DNA of 64,000 nt from Dehalococcoidia bacterium (lineage in GTDB: Bacteria; Chloroflexota; Dehalococcoidia; Bin125), in contig JAJDWB010000013.1 of the NCBI GenBank assembly GCA_022825855.1, positions 124,001 through 188,000 of the forward strand, written 5' to 3'. Each line of letters starts with the position of its first letter. The stretch's first letter is position 1. Shown here piece by piece: positions 48,884 to 57,461 of the stretch. A program made the translations under genes and the position numbers. The notes beneath the pieces were generated by a model. It had not been told where the DNA came from. It ran no database searches and was given only the letters and a program-made list of their open reading frames with translations.

Positions 48884-49759
48884 TCAAACCGTGGCGGAGG
48901 CGAGTTGGTCGATCTCTTCGATCCGCGCGACAACGGCGTCGATCGAGAAGTCGGGCGTCGAGGCGCCGGCGGTGACGCCGATGTCCTCGTGTCCCTCGAA
49001 CCACTGTGGTTCAAGCTCCTCGGCGGTCTCGACGTGATAGGTCTCGATGCCGTTAGCGCGCGAGAGTTCGGCCAGGTGCCGGGTGTTGGCGGAGTTGTGG
49101 CCGCCGACCACGATCATCAGGTCCACATCCTCGGTCAGGTCTCTGGTCGCCGCCTGCTGGGAGGTGGTCGCATTGCAGAGGACATTGACCACGCGAATCT
49201 CGGTGATCTGGTCAATCCGCGCGCGCATCAGATTGGAGACGAACGCCGCGAACCGCTCGGGCGTGTGAGTCGTTTGAGAGATGACCCCGATCTTCGCGGG
49301 CAGATAGTCGGGCAAGTCTTCCAGCGACTCGTTCTTGATCACGATGCCGCGGCCCCGGCACCAGCCCAGCACGCCCTTGACCTCGGGATGGGTCGGGTCG
49401 CCGAAGATGATCACGGTGAAGCCGCGTTCGGCCAGATTGCGCGCAGCCCGTTGCGAGCGTGAGACGAACTGGCAGGTCGTGTCGATTACCTGCAGACCGC
49501 GATCTTCGATGTCGCGCACTACGGTTTCTCCGACCCCGTGCGCGGTGATCGCCACGGTTTCCGTGTCGACACCCTCGGCCGAACGGTCTTCCTTGACGGT
49601 GATGCCGGTCTTCTGCAGTTCGGCCACGACCTGCGGATTGTGTACGACCTGGCCCAAGGTTGTAACCCTGGTCCCGTTGGCCGCCGCCTCCTTCATCATG
49701 TCAACGGCGCGACGAACGCCAAAGCAGAAGCCCATGTCGCTAGCTCGGTGAATGTTCAT
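48884..49759 (-). CDS. ispH: 4-hydroxy-3-methylbut-2-enyl diphosphate reductase
   Basis: Last enzyme of the MEP isoprenoid pathway, giving IPP and DMAPP. The 291 residues have the three cluster cysteines: Cys12 in MGFCFGVRRAV, one in VIDTTCQFV and one in NVLCNATT. Also visible are the active-site ITAHGVG and the histidine/glutamate in GDPTHPEVKG. The C-terminal GVTAGASTPDF matches the family end. The start overlaps the plsC stop (ATGA). Its presence shows use of the MEP rather than the mevalonate route. Confidence 0.96.
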   Translation of the reverse strand: MNIHRASDMGFCFGVRRAVDMMKEAAANGTRVTTLGQVVHNPQVVAELQKTGITVKEDRSAEGVDTETVAITAHGVGETVVRDIEDRGLQVIDTTCQFVSRSQRAARNLAERGFTVIIFGDPTHPEVKGVLGWCRGRGIVIKNESLEDLPDYLPAKIGVISQTTHTPERFAAFVSNLMRARIDQITEIRVVNVLCNATTSQQAATRDLTEDVDLMIVVGGHNSANTRHLAELSRANGIETYHVETAEELEPQWFEGHEDIGVTAGASTPDFSIDAVVARIEEIDQLASATV

Positions 49760-50580
49760 GCCGCTGCTCCTGGCTCTTGGGGCGTCTGCGATACCGACTC
49801 CGACTGGCTGGTCGACGTGTCCTGATCGTCGTCGACCAAGTGCGCATATACGCCACGATACGCGGGGGGTAGCTGTTCGGCAATGGCGCGCATGATCGTG
49901 GCGTGGGCGCGGTCGATATCGGCGCGGGTGATGCGTTTGCCGGTGGACTCGACGACGAATGGATGTGAGGCGGTCATGCGAACACGGGTGCGGGCGAACA
50001 GCGCGCGCCATCCGCCACGTAATCGCTCGGATCCGGTGATCCCGACGGCAACCACAGGCGCCCGCGATCGCAGCGCGAGCAACGCCGTGCCCGAGTGCGC
50101 CTGCATCATCGCACCCGTGTCGGAACGGTGCCCTTCGGGGAACATGCCCACGGCTGCCCCTTCGTTCAGCAGGCGCTCGGCTTCACGGATCGCCAGCCGA
50201 TCTCCGGCCCCGCGCCGCACCGGGAACGCGCCCGACAGGGCAAAGAGGTAGCCAATGACCGGCGCCTTCTGGAACAACTCGACCTTGGCCATGTAGCGCG
50301 GAGAACGCGGGTAGATCGCGGAGGCCATCATCGCAGGGTCGGCGGAAGACACGTGATTGGACGCGATGATCACTGCGCCCCGGGGAATACGCTCGAAGTG
50401 GTTCCACTCGCAACGCACGATGCGCAGGAACGCCAGACGGGCGAAGAATCCGGCGACCAGGAACCAGACACGGGACGCGTTGGGCATGCCCGTCATGCCG
50501 ATGTTGACCAGGGCCTCGTACTCGCCGAAGAACAGGCGGGTAAGTTGTCGCGTCGTCCAACGGTAGGCGCGGCGTCGCAT
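49756..50580 (-). CDS. plsC: 1-acyl-sn-glycerol-3-phosphate acyltransferase
   Basis: Adds the second acyl chain to make phosphatidic acid. 274 residues with the catalytic HX4D motif in ASNHVSSADPAMM, the FPEGHRSDTG glycerol-phosphate-binding motif and PVVAVGITGSERL. One hydrophobic stretch precedes the catalytic site (FLVAGFFARLAFLRIV). The ribosome site GAGG lies in the last codons of cmk, whose TAA is three bases before this ATG. The final ~25 residues are acidic and disordered. Overlaps ispH by three bases. Confidence 0.94.
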   Translation of the reverse strand: MRRRAYRWTTRQLTRLFFGEYEALVNIGMTGMPNASRVWFLVAGFFARLAFLRIVRCEWNHFERIPRGAVIIASNHVSSADPAMMASAIYPRSPRYMAKVELFQKAPVIGYLFALSGAFPVRRGAGDRLAIREAERLLNEGAAVGMFPEGHRSDTGAMMQAHSGTALLALRSRAPVVAVGITGSERLRGGWRALFARTRVRMTASHPFVVESTGKRITRADIDRAHATIMRAIAEQLPPAYRGVYAHLVDDDQDTSTSQSESVSQTPQEPGAAA

Positions 50581-50583
50581 TGG

Positions 50584-51324
50584 TTAGCCTCGCGCCGGCG
50601 GGATTGCTCGGCCCGGTTCCGCCAATTCGGGCATCTGCCGTCGAACGATTCGCTCGGCTTCGTCGATCGACTCTTCGAGGGTGAGGTTGGATGTGTCGAG
50701 GACGACTGCATCGGCAGCCGCGATCAACGGCGACGTCTCGCGGCCCCGGTCCCTGGCGTCGCGACGGCGGGTAGCAACGAGCACTGCCTGTTCGTCGTCT
50801 CCGTTGTGTTGTTCCGCGGCGCGGCGACGGGCGCGGACCTCTTCGCTGGCCTCGAGGAAGATCTTCACCGGCGCGTCGGGCAGGACGACCGTGCCGATGT
50901 CTCGGCCGACTACGATCATGCAGCCCTGTGCAGCCTGTTGTTGCTGGATGCGGACCATCAGACGGCGCACTTCGGCAATCGCGGCGACGGTTGGCACGCC
51001 GGATTCGACCGCTGACTCTCGCAGGTGGGGTGTCGCGTTCTCACCGTCAACGTGCACCTCAAGCTCGGTCGAGTTCCGATCGGGGCACGGCACGAGTTGG
51101 AAGTCCGAGGCGCCGATCAGGTCAGTGACCGTCTCGTGTTCGTCGAGGTGCACAGCGTGACGCTGGGCCTTCCATGTGGCGGCGCGGTACATGATCCCGG
51201 TGTCGAACAACCGCCAGCCCAGGCGCTGGGCCAAGGCTCGGCCAACGGCGGTCTTGCCCGAGGCGACGGGCCCGTCGATCGCGACCACCCGGCGTTCACA
51301 TTCGGACGCAAGGGCTTGTGTCAT
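50584..51324 (-). CDS. cmk: Cytidylate kinase
   Basis: Phosphorylates CMP and dCMP. 246 residues with P-loop GPVASGKT at 18-25, FDTGIMYRAATW, VGRDIGTVVLPDAPVKIFLEAS and the Lid arginine region RRRDARDRGRETSPL. ATG 51324 starts close to the usual family N-terminus; an in-frame ATG at 51348, directly after the upstream stop, is also possible, and neither has a clear ribosome site. The gene lies between a pseudouridine synthase and plsC. Confidence 0.95.
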   Translation of the reverse strand: MTQALASECERRVVAIDGPVASGKTAVGRALAQRLGWRLFDTGIMYRAATWKAQRHAVHLDEHETVTDLIGASDFQLVPCPDRNSTELEVHVDGENATPHLRESAVESGVPTVAAIAEVRRLMVRIQQQQAAQGCMIVVGRDIGTVVLPDAPVKIFLEASEEVRARRRAAEQHNGDDEQAVLVATRRRDARDRGRETSPLIAAADAVVLDTSNLTLEESIDEAERIVRRQMPELAEPGRAIPPARG

Positions 51325-51348
51325 GCGGCCATGGTAACGGTGGCCCAT

Positions 51349-52128
51349 TCAGGCTTCGGTGTCCGAAGAGTCGCCCGCGAGTCCGGCCGCGCGGCGCAGG
51401 AGTCGGATTTCCCGCCGGCTCAGGGGACGCACGGCGCCGACGGGCAAGTCTCTGAGCAAGAGCGGCCCAAAGCGCACACGGCGGAGCGTCACGACGCGGT
51501 GGCCGATCGCCTCGCAGAGGCGGCGCACTTCGCGTTTGCGTCCCGTGTGCAGGGTGAGCGTCAGCCAGGACGTCCGTCTCCCGTTGTCGAGCGGCCGCCC
51601 GGGCCGCCGCGAGCGAGCGGGTCTGGCGCGAAGCATATCTCCGTCGTCCTCGATGCCCTCATTGATCTGGCCGAGCATCGCATCGGTTGGATCTCCAATG
51701 ACTTCGGCGAGGTAGACGCGCGGGACCTCTCTCGACGGGTGCAGCAGGCCTGTGACCAGGGGTCCATCGTTGGTCAGCAGGATGAGTCCTTCGCTGTCGA
51801 GGTCGAGGCGGCCGACGGGAACGCAGCGCGGGGCCTTCTTGGGGAGCAAGTCAACAACAGTTTGCCGGCCGCGGTCGTCTCGGGCGCTGGAGAGGACGCC
51901 CCTGGGCTTGTGCAGCGCGTAGTAACGGAGCGGTTCGGACTTGGGTAGCGGCGCGCCGTCGAGTGTGATCTGCTGTGCGTCTGGATCGACGCGCAGCGAC
52001 AGGTCTGTCGTGACCACTCCGTCTACGGCGACGCGGCGCTCTCGGACCAGCGTCTCCGCACCCCGACGCGACGCGCGACCGCTGCGCGCAATGGCGACAG
52101 CGATGCGTATGCGGTCGGAGTCAATCAT
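51349..52128 (-). CDS. RsuA/RluB-family rRNA pseudouridine synthase
   Basis: 259 residues with an N-terminal S4 RNA-binding domain (IRIAVAIARSGRASRRGAETLVRERRVAVDG) and the catalytic domain holding the conserved aspartate in PVGRLDLDSEGLILLTNDG. YALHKPRGVLSS and KREVRRLCEAIGHRVVTLRRVRFGPL confirm the RsuA/RluB/E/F group; RluB-like 23S specificity is likely but not certain. It begins in a four-base overlap with the lamin-tail gene (ATGA), so both are co-translated. Confidence 0.93.
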   Translation of the reverse strand: MIDSDRIRIAVAIARSGRASRRGAETLVRERRVAVDGVVTTDLSLRVDPDAQQITLDGAPLPKSEPLRYYALHKPRGVLSSARDDRGRQTVVDLLPKKAPRCVPVGRLDLDSEGLILLTNDGPLVTGLLHPSREVPRVYLAEVIGDPTDAMLGQINEGIEDDGDMLRARPARSRRPGRPLDNGRRTSWLTLTLHTGRKREVRRLCEAIGHRVVTLRRVRFGPLLLRDLPVGAVRPLSRREIRLLRRAAGLAGDSSDTEA

Positions 52129-54518
52129 TGCCGCGGGTTCTCAGAGTCGCGTTCGAGCTCCAACTCCGGCTCGCGCTGCTGCGGTGCTCCCGTGTACTCA
52201 TCGGGCTCCGCGGGAGCATCCAGAGGCTCCGGACCTGGTTGCCAACGGCGCAGCGACAATGTCAGGATGACGCCGATCAGGGCGAAGCTGACAATCATCC
52301 AGGCATTGACTCCGTCGTCGGGCGGCGACTGGACCACGGGTAGCCGGCCTTCGTCCGATTCTGGTTGCCTGATCGCCGCTGCTCGGAACGAGTCTTCGAG
52401 CAGCGGCAGGACCTCGCTCGTGCCAGGGGAAGGACGCGCCGTGACGACCCAGCGCGAGGGATCGAGCGCGACCGACAGGCCTCGACCCGGCGCCGCAAGC
52501 TCGTCGGTGCCGTACGAGACCCGATCCACTTCGCGCCCGTCTTGGTCGAACAGGACGACGGTGTCGCCGTTGTTGTTGAGTCCGTTGCCGATCCGTTCGA
52601 CCACGAGGACGGGAACGTCGGAGTCGAGCGGCAACGACCCGACCACCAGGCGACCGCCGGCCGGCAACGTCCCGGACAGCTCGGTGCGGCCTGCCAGGTC
52701 GCCCACCGACCAGCCGCCCAGATCGATAGGTCGGTCGGAGGCATTGGCGATCTCGATCCACTCGGGCTGACCGGCCAACGGAGCCGGCAGGATCTCGGTA
52801 ATGCTGACCTGGTACGTGAGTGCCGAATCCTGATCAGAACTCGGTTCAGCTTCCTCGGCTGCCTCAGTGGATCCTGCCTCGGCGAGCGAATTGGTCGCCT
52901 GCTCCTCTTGTGAATGAGTCGACGAAGCGTCTGTTGGAGCGTCGCCCGGAGTCGGCGCGCCGACCGTCGGCATGCCGTCGGGGCTGTTCCGCTGGATTGA
53001 CCGAGTCTCGTCCGGCGCCTTCACGTTTGAATAGGTTCGGTCGTTGCCCCAACTGATCGAGCTCACGACGATCCCGTCCGGGTCGATCAATGTGAGTCGA
53101 TCGCCGGCATTGGCCAGACCATTGCCGATGCGACCGTCGCTGACTATCGAGTTCACTGATTCGAGGCCATCGCCGGAAACGCCGACGACTACGGAGGATC
53201 GAGCCGGTGCGACCAGTCCGTCGAGAGGGTCGCTGGACGTGTTGTCCTCGATGGTCCATCCCGTCAGATCGATCTCCGTGTCGCTCCAGTTCGTGATCTC
53301 GAACCACTCGAATCGAGCGTCCTCACGGCCTCGGCCCGTGTTTGGATAGACCTCGCTGATCCACACAGAGGGCGCGTCATGCGGGACGTCCTGCTTCGGG
53401 ATCGGTTCCGGTTGTTCGGTCAGCATCCGGTAGGCGATGTTAGAGGCGCAGAACTGGCAAGATTCCAAGTCAGCCGCTGCGAGGTGATAGCGGAACGGTC
53501 CGAAAAATGGTTCGTGCCAGGGAATCCGTGGATGCGTTCTGGCCAATGGATTGAAGCGCAACTCCAGCCCGGGATCCGGCGCTGGCTGGCGATGAAATGT
53601 GTGATCGTCGCCCCAACTACCGGTCGCGAGCCAGTTGCCATGTTGATCGCGGAGCACCAGATGGCCGCCACTGCGCGCCAGGCCGGAGCCAATCCGGCCG
53701 CCCGGTTGGCGGATGACATGCGAGTCGCCTGGGAGAATCCGGACCGAACGGAGCTTCACGAGCGAGGAGCCGGCGGTGAGGGTCCAGTTGATTGTCAAGA
53801 CCGGTTCATCACCGAAGTTGCGGACGGTGACGCTCTCCGCCTCGCCCTCGGGAGGATCGATCAGTGCCGCGGTGATCCGCAGCTTCGTATCCGGTCTGGG
53901 ATGCTCGTGTCGGTGCGGTTGGGCACTGATCGTCTGCGGGGCGGTCCACGGTGTGAGTTCCTCCGAGACTCGCTGGTGTCCGTGAGCAGTGCGAGTGATG
54001 GATTGACTCGGTTCCGGCGGTTCCATGAACTGGGGGCTGCGGACATCGCCCCAGCTCACGGCGTCGTAGCGAATGCCATAAGGACTGACGAGGGCGACGC
54101 GGTCGCCGCTGTCGCGCAGCCCCGTGCCAATTGCGGGAGAGTCGAGGACGATTAGTGTGCTGCCCGGGGGCACGGCCATCTCCGCGTTGCGTCCGACGAC
54201 GAGCACGGCGGCTCGAGGGCCGAGGTCGAAGTCGGGGAGGCGAGCGATGGCCTGAGCGTCTTCTACGATCCATCCTGAGAGATTGACCCGGTGGGATTCG
54301 AGGTTTCTGATTTCAATCCACTCGTTGGTCTCGATCGATGAGCCGACCTCGAGTGTGTTGGGGTAGACCTCGCTGATGACTAGTCGCGGGTTGTGCGACG
54401 CGGTTGTGGTACGGGGACTGTCGCCCAGCGAGCACAGGACGATGGCGAGCGTGACCGGGAGGAGGATTCTAGGAGAGGACAGTGACTCGACGGCGAACCG
54501 TCGTTTGTTCTTCAACAA
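52125..54518 (-). CDS. Surface protein with four lamin-tail domains and C-terminal membrane helix
   Basis: 797 residues. A probable signal (ILLPVTLAIVLCSLG) is followed by four lamin-tail (LTD) beta-sandwich repeats, roughly at 44-155, 215-310, 390-500 and 575-685; each has an ISEVYPN/SITEILPAP-like opening, WIEI-type strand and SGW/TGW turn and ends in a SWGD/SYGTD strand. A membrane helix lies near residues 738-758 and the last ~38 residues are acidic and proline-rich. LTD proteins are usually cell-surface or secreted. Start TTG 54518 gives the full signal; it overlaps the preceding small gene by 50 bases. It heads an operon of rRNA, nucleotide and lipid enzymes, an odd place for a surface protein. 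Confidence 0.85.
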   Translation of the reverse strand: MLKNKRRFAVESLSSPRILLPVTLAIVLCSLGDSPRTTTASHNPRLVISEVYPNTLEVGSSIETNEWIEIRNLESHRVNLSGWIVEDAQAIARLPDFDLGPRAAVLVVGRNAEMAVPPGSTLIVLDSPAIGTGLRDSGDRVALVSPYGIRYDAVSWGDVRSPQFMEPPEPSQSITRTAHGHQRVSEELTPWTAPQTISAQPHRHEHPRPDTKLRITAALIDPPEGEAESVTVRNFGDEPVLTINWTLTAGSSLVKLRSVRILPGDSHVIRQPGGRIGSGLARSGGHLVLRDQHGNWLATGSWGDDHTFHRQPAPDPGLELRFNPLARTHPRIPWHEPFFGPFRYHLAAADLESCQFCASNIAYRMLTEQPEPIPKQDVPHDAPSVWISEVYPNTGRGREDARFEWFEITNWSDTEIDLTGWTIEDNTSSDPLDGLVAPARSSVVVGVSGDGLESVNSIVSDGRIGNGLANAGDRLTLIDPDGIVVSSISWGNDRTYSNVKAPDETRSIQRNSPDGMPTVGAPTPGDAPTDASSTHSQEEQATNSLAEAGSTEAAEEAEPSSDQDSALTYQVSITEILPAPLAGQPEWIEIANASDRPIDLGGWSVGDLAGRTELSGTLPAGGRLVVGSLPLDSDVPVLVVERIGNGLNNNGDTVVLFDQDGREVDRVSYGTDELAAPGRGLSVALDPSRWVVTARPSPGTSEVLPLLEDSFRAAAIRQPESDEGRLPVVQSPPDDGVNAWMIVSFALIGVILTLSLRRWQPGPEPLDAPAEPDEYTGAPQQREPELELERDSENPRQ

Positions 54519-54753
54519 GGATCGTTTGCTTGTGCTGTGGCGCCGGGGCGATGATCTGGCGTGCGGAGTCGATTAACGCCGGTGCAGCATATCGGGCGGT
54601 GAACTCGGCGACGGCAGCGGCCGCCAGGATGCCGACCACGTTACGTATGGCGGGGACGAACGGCGCGAGGTCTTCACGAATCGCGGGAACGAGCGCAGTG
54701 GAGCGCGGCTCGACCAGCGTCGGAGTCAGCACGGGCACGTGATCGTCGGTCAT
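54469..54753 (-). CDS. Small hypothetical protein, 94 residues
   Basis: First gene of the long operon, no family recognised. It has one moderately hydrophobic segment (IRNVVGILAAAAVAEF, residues ~36-51), is flanked by repeated PAIR motifs (LVPAIREDLAPFVPAIRN) and ends in a charged, threonine-rich tail. A consensus-like promoter lies directly upstream, with TATGAT only six bases before the ATG and no ribosome site, which supports a real, possibly leaderless, gene. Its 3' end overlaps the lamin-tail gene by 50 bases. Confidence 0.6.
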   Translation of the reverse strand: MTDDHVPVLTPTLVEPRSTALVPAIREDLAPFVPAIRNVVGILAAAAVAEFTARYAAPALIDSARQIIAPAPQHKQTILVEEQTTVRRRVTVLS

Positions 54754-54759
54754 GGCGCG

Positions 54760-54789
54760 ATCATATAGTTATTCGCCTACGCGCGTAAA
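54760..54789 (-). promoter_or_regulatory. Sigma70-type promoter of the lamin-tail/rsuA/cmk/plsC/ispH/glmS operon
   Basis: On the minus strand TTTACG (54789-54784) and TATGAT (54765-54760) are 18 bases apart. The TATGAT box ends six bases before the ATG at 54753, so transcription would begin at about the start codon. The palindrome TACGCGCGTA (54778-54787) overlaps the -35 box and could be an operator. Confidence 0.55.
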
Positions 54790-54828
54790 CAGTTCCTGCA
54801 TAGTGTCCTCAGTTGACATAACGCTGAG

Positions 54829-55617
54829 TCACGCACTGGCTTGCGACCGCAGTTCCTTTTCGACAAGGTCGGTGATCTCCGAGCCGGCCGAGCTTGATTG
54901 AGGACCGGGAATCTTCGCGATTCCCTCGGCAATCGCGTGCAGGGATTGCAAGACGAACGCCGGCTCGCGCTGCGCGCCGGCCTGGCGGATGGCCTGGAAG
55001 AGCGGGGTTTCGTTCTCGGCATCGCCGCCGTGTTGCTCCCAGAGCGGCCGAAAGTCTGTTCCCTGAATCGGATATTGCGCCCAGGTGACGGTCGGTCCGC
55101 GGTCCAGCTCTGTCGTCACCCGCTGCAGGACCATGCCGGAACGGTGGGCCCGCTCGGCGATGAGCTGCTGAATCACCTGTTGCCACGTGCCGATTGGACC
55201 ATCGGGCAAGGCGGGATGCAGATTGAGAGAGGCGAGGTTATCGCAGATCACATCGGTCACGACCAGCATGTATCCGGCCAGCATGGCGATCTCCGGGCGA
55301 TGACCGGCGATGCGTTCGTACAGGTAGGTGTCATAATCCCGACGCCAGGCGGCCAGCCCCTGGAGAGGGTCCGAGATCTTGCCGCCGACCGACTTGCGCC
55401 ACTCGCCCGAGCTTCGGGCGATCAGCGGAATGCCGGCGCGCTCGACATCGTCGAGGAAGGCGTCGGTGTTGGACGACTGACCGCGCTCGCGGTTGCAGAC
55501 GACGCAGACGATTTCGGCATCGAGGCGGCCATCGGCGATTGCGGCCTGAGCGGCGTTGAGCAGCTTGCGGGAGCTTGTGCCCCTGGCGGTGGCGAACCAG
55601 GCGATTCGGAGCGTCAT
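54829..55617 (-). CDS. purN: PurN-like formyltransferase (phosphoribosylglycinamide formyltransferase)
   Basis: Probably formylates GAR in purine synthesis with 10-formyltetrahydrofolate. 262 residues of the formyltransferase Rossmann fold: RIAWFATARGTSSRKLL at the N-terminus, CNRERGQSSNTDAF, the catalytic pair Asn/His in SLNLHPALP and the catalytic Asp in TELDRGPTVTW. It is longer than E. coli PurN (about 212), with extra C-terminal helices and an insert (GGKISDPLQGLAAWRRDYD), so another formyl acceptor is possible. No ribosome site. Repeat array C lies about 80 bp upstream in the same orientation. Confidence 0.8.
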   Translation of the reverse strand: MTLRIAWFATARGTSSRKLLNAAQAAIADGRLDAEIVCVVCNRERGQSSNTDAFLDDVERAGIPLIARSSGEWRKSVGGKISDPLQGLAAWRRDYDTYLYERIAGHRPEIAMLAGYMLVVTDVICDNLASLNLHPALPDGPIGTWQQVIQQLIAERAHRSGMVLQRVTTELDRGPTVTWAQYPIQGTDFRPLWEQHGGDAENETPLFQAIRQAGAQREPAFVLQSLHAIAEGIAKIPGPQSSSAGSEITDLVEKELRSQASA

Positions 55618-55697
55618 CGGTACGGATCCGATGATCGGACGAGAATCTCAGAGCAGGTGCAAGAATCTGCCTTGTGTAGCTTGGAAGTGCGGCTTGG

Positions 55698-55797
55698 CGT
55701 GTTCAGATTTATCCAGTTTTGTCCAGACAAGTCCAGCTCAGTCCGGCCTTGAGAGGCGTTGATCCAGCCGAATCCAGGGAGGTCCGGGCTCGTCCAG
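55698..55797 (-). repeat. Helically phased 10-bp repeat array C, upstream of purN-like gene
   Basis: In the 281-bp gap 55618-55898, ten units start at 55698, 55708, 55718, 55728, 55738, 55748, 55759, 55769, 55779 and 55789, steps of 10 with one of 11. The + strand core TCCAG or TCCGG occurs in eight units, at 55712, 55722, 55732, 55742, 55763, 55773, 55783 and 55793; the first unit has TTCAG at 55702 and the sixth (CTTGAGAGG) is degenerate. On the minus strand, in the sense of the purN-like gene, the form is CTGGACAAA. The core is conserved while the bases between are not, which argues against simple slippage. Nothing else is seen in the gap. Confidence 0.85.
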
Positions 55798-55898
55798 AGG
55801 GCTGAAATGTTCATCGCGGATGCCTCTTCGATCATTCCTGTGGGCGGGCGTCGACCATCTTATACGTACTGTCGTTCTACTGGGCCAATTGTGATGCG

Positions 55899-56096
55899 TC
55901 AGGCTTCGTCATTGAGTGCGTTGATGCGAAGTTCGGCGTCGGCGAGGAGTTGTTGCGCTTCGCGGCTGAGCTTGACGCCGTGCTCGTAGGCGTCCAGCGC
56001 CTTGTCCAACGGCAGACCGCCATCCTCGAGCTGGGTGAGGACGGTTTCGAGGTCGTCGACAATCTCCTCGTAGGAGCGCTCAGGTTCGTCGGGCAT
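55899..56096 (-). CDS. xseB: Exodeoxyribonuclease VII small subunit
   Basis: 65-residue helical-hairpin subunit that, several copies per XseA, forms exonuclease VII for degradation of single-stranded DNA. YEEIVDDLETVLTQLEDGGLPLDKALDAYEHG and the tail KLSREAQQLLADAELRI match the XseB family closely. ATG 56096 has GAGG nine bases upstream; an ATG three codons earlier is also possible. The gene overlaps the end of xseA by 17 bases. Confidence 0.94.
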   Translation of the reverse strand: MPDEPERSYEEIVDDLETVLTQLEDGGLPLDKALDAYEHGVKLSREAQQLLADAELRINALNDEA

Positions 56097-57441
56097 GCTG
56101 ATCATCCTCGTTGGTGGTTCTCGCGGCGACGCGGCCATCGGCGAATTGGATGGTGACGTCTTCATTCGGACTGAGCGCGGATGCGGCGGCGACGACCTGT
56201 CCGCCCGGCCGGGAGACGATGGTGTAGCCGCGTTCGAGAGTGGCGCGAGGGTTGAGTGCGGTCAAGCGAGAATCGCGGGCGGTCTGGCCGGCGCGCCAGA
56301 GCGCCACCTGACGTTCGATCACCTGGCTGAGATCGCGCCGCCGCCGTTCGACCTCGATCCTGAGCGTCGGCGCGTGCGGCGCGCCGCGTTCGAGTCGTTC
56401 GCGATAGAGCGCGACCTGTTGACCGTGCTGTGAGATCCGGCTGTCGACCGCGGCCTGGGCGTACTGCCGCAGAGCTGCCACGCGCGTCGCCTCTTCGACC
56501 CGATCGGGCACGGCCAGCTCGGCGGCCGCCGACGGGGTGGGCGCGCGCAAGTCGGCGACATGATCGGCGATCGACACATCGGTCTCGTGGCCGACGGCGG
56601 AGATGACCGGAATATCGCTGGCGAAGATTGCTCGTGCGACCGGCTCCTCGTTGTAGGCCCAGAGGTCCTCGGGCGAGCCGCCGCCTCGGGCGACGATAAT
56701 CACCTCAGGCTCGTCGACGGTCAGCAGATTCAGGTCTCGAATGGCCTCGGCGACAGATTCGGTCGCGCCCGCGCCCTGAGTCAGGCAGGGGGAGAGCAGC
56801 AATGAAGTCAGCGGCCAGCGTCTGGCGACCACCTGTTGGATATCGTGCCAGACGGCGCCGCTGGGTGAAGTGACCACGCCGATGCGCCTCGGATAGGTCG
56901 GAATCGGACGCTTGCGATCGGGATTGAACAGGCCCTCGGCTTCGAGGTTGCGGAAAAGCCGCTGGAACTCGGCCTGCAGGACGCCCTCGCCGATCGGCCG
57001 CAGCGCGTTGACGATGATCTGGAGGCTGCCCCGGGGCAGGTAGACATCGGCGCTGCCGTGGACGAGCACCTGGTCGCCCTGCGCGACCCTGATGCCCCGG
57101 TTCTGGTTGCGGAAGAACGCACAGGAGAGGGCCGCGTCGGTCTCGGCGTCGGCGAGGTCGAAGTAGTAGTGACCCGCGCCAGAGCGGTTGAAGCTGCGGA
57201 CCTCGCCCTCGATCCAGACATCGTTGAGTTGCGGATCGGACTTGAGCTGCGTGCGGATGTGCCGGGCGATATCGCCAACCGGCCGCGATTGCGGCGCGGC
57301 GGTTGGCGCAGGGTCGTCCCAGTCGATGTGGCGCTGCTGGGCGCGGCGGACGTTGAAGCCGGTCGGAGGTCGCTTGGGCATTGGTCGGTTCTTTGGTCGG
57401 TTGCCCTGGTCGTACGGAGTGTCACCCGTTGCCTTCGGCAT
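56080..57441 (-). CDS. xseA: Exodeoxyribonuclease VII large subunit
   Basis: 453 residues. An N-terminal OB-fold ssDNA-binding domain (VWIEGEVRSFNRSGAGHYYFDLAD) precedes the catalytic domain (YPRRIGVVTSPSGAVWHDIQQVV, IIVARGGGSPEDLWAYNEEPVARAIF, PVISAVGHETDVSIADHVADLRAPTPSAAAEL) and a helical C-terminus with the NPRATLERGYTIV motif. The first ~45 residues are a poorly conserved basic extension; an internal ATG at 57381 could be the start. A GC hairpin (57447-57461) sits right upstream of the 57441 ATG and includes its only purine-rich ribosome-site-like run. It follows efp by 89 bp. Confidence 0.94.
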   Translation of the reverse strand: MPKATGDTPYDQGNRPKNRPMPKRPPTGFNVRRAQQRHIDWDDPAPTAAPQSRPVGDIARHIRTQLKSDPQLNDVWIEGEVRSFNRSGAGHYYFDLADAETDAALSCAFFRNQNRGIRVAQGDQVLVHGSADVYLPRGSLQIIVNALRPIGEGVLQAEFQRLFRNLEAEGLFNPDRKRPIPTYPRRIGVVTSPSGAVWHDIQQVVARRWPLTSLLLSPCLTQGAGATESVAEAIRDLNLLTVDEPEVIIVARGGGSPEDLWAYNEEPVARAIFASDIPVISAVGHETDVSIADHVADLRAPTPSAAAELAVPDRVEEATRVAALRQYAQAAVDSRISQHGQQVALYRERLERGAPHAPTLRIEVERRRRDLSQVIERQVALWRAGQTARDSRLTALNPRATLERGYTIVSRPGGQVVAAASALSPNEDVTIQFADGRVAARTTNEDDQHARRT

Positions 57442-57446
57442 CTCCC

Positions 57447-57461
57447 CCCCGCCGAGCGGGG
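57447..57461. other. GC hairpin just upstream of xseA
   Basis: CCCCGC (57447-57452) pairs with GCGGGG (57456-57461) around CGA, inside a polypurine/polypyrimidine stretch. On the minus strand it lies between efp and xseA, a few bases before the xseA ATG. It resembles a single decayed copy of the hairpin unit in the 34325-34472 element. Confidence 0.45.
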
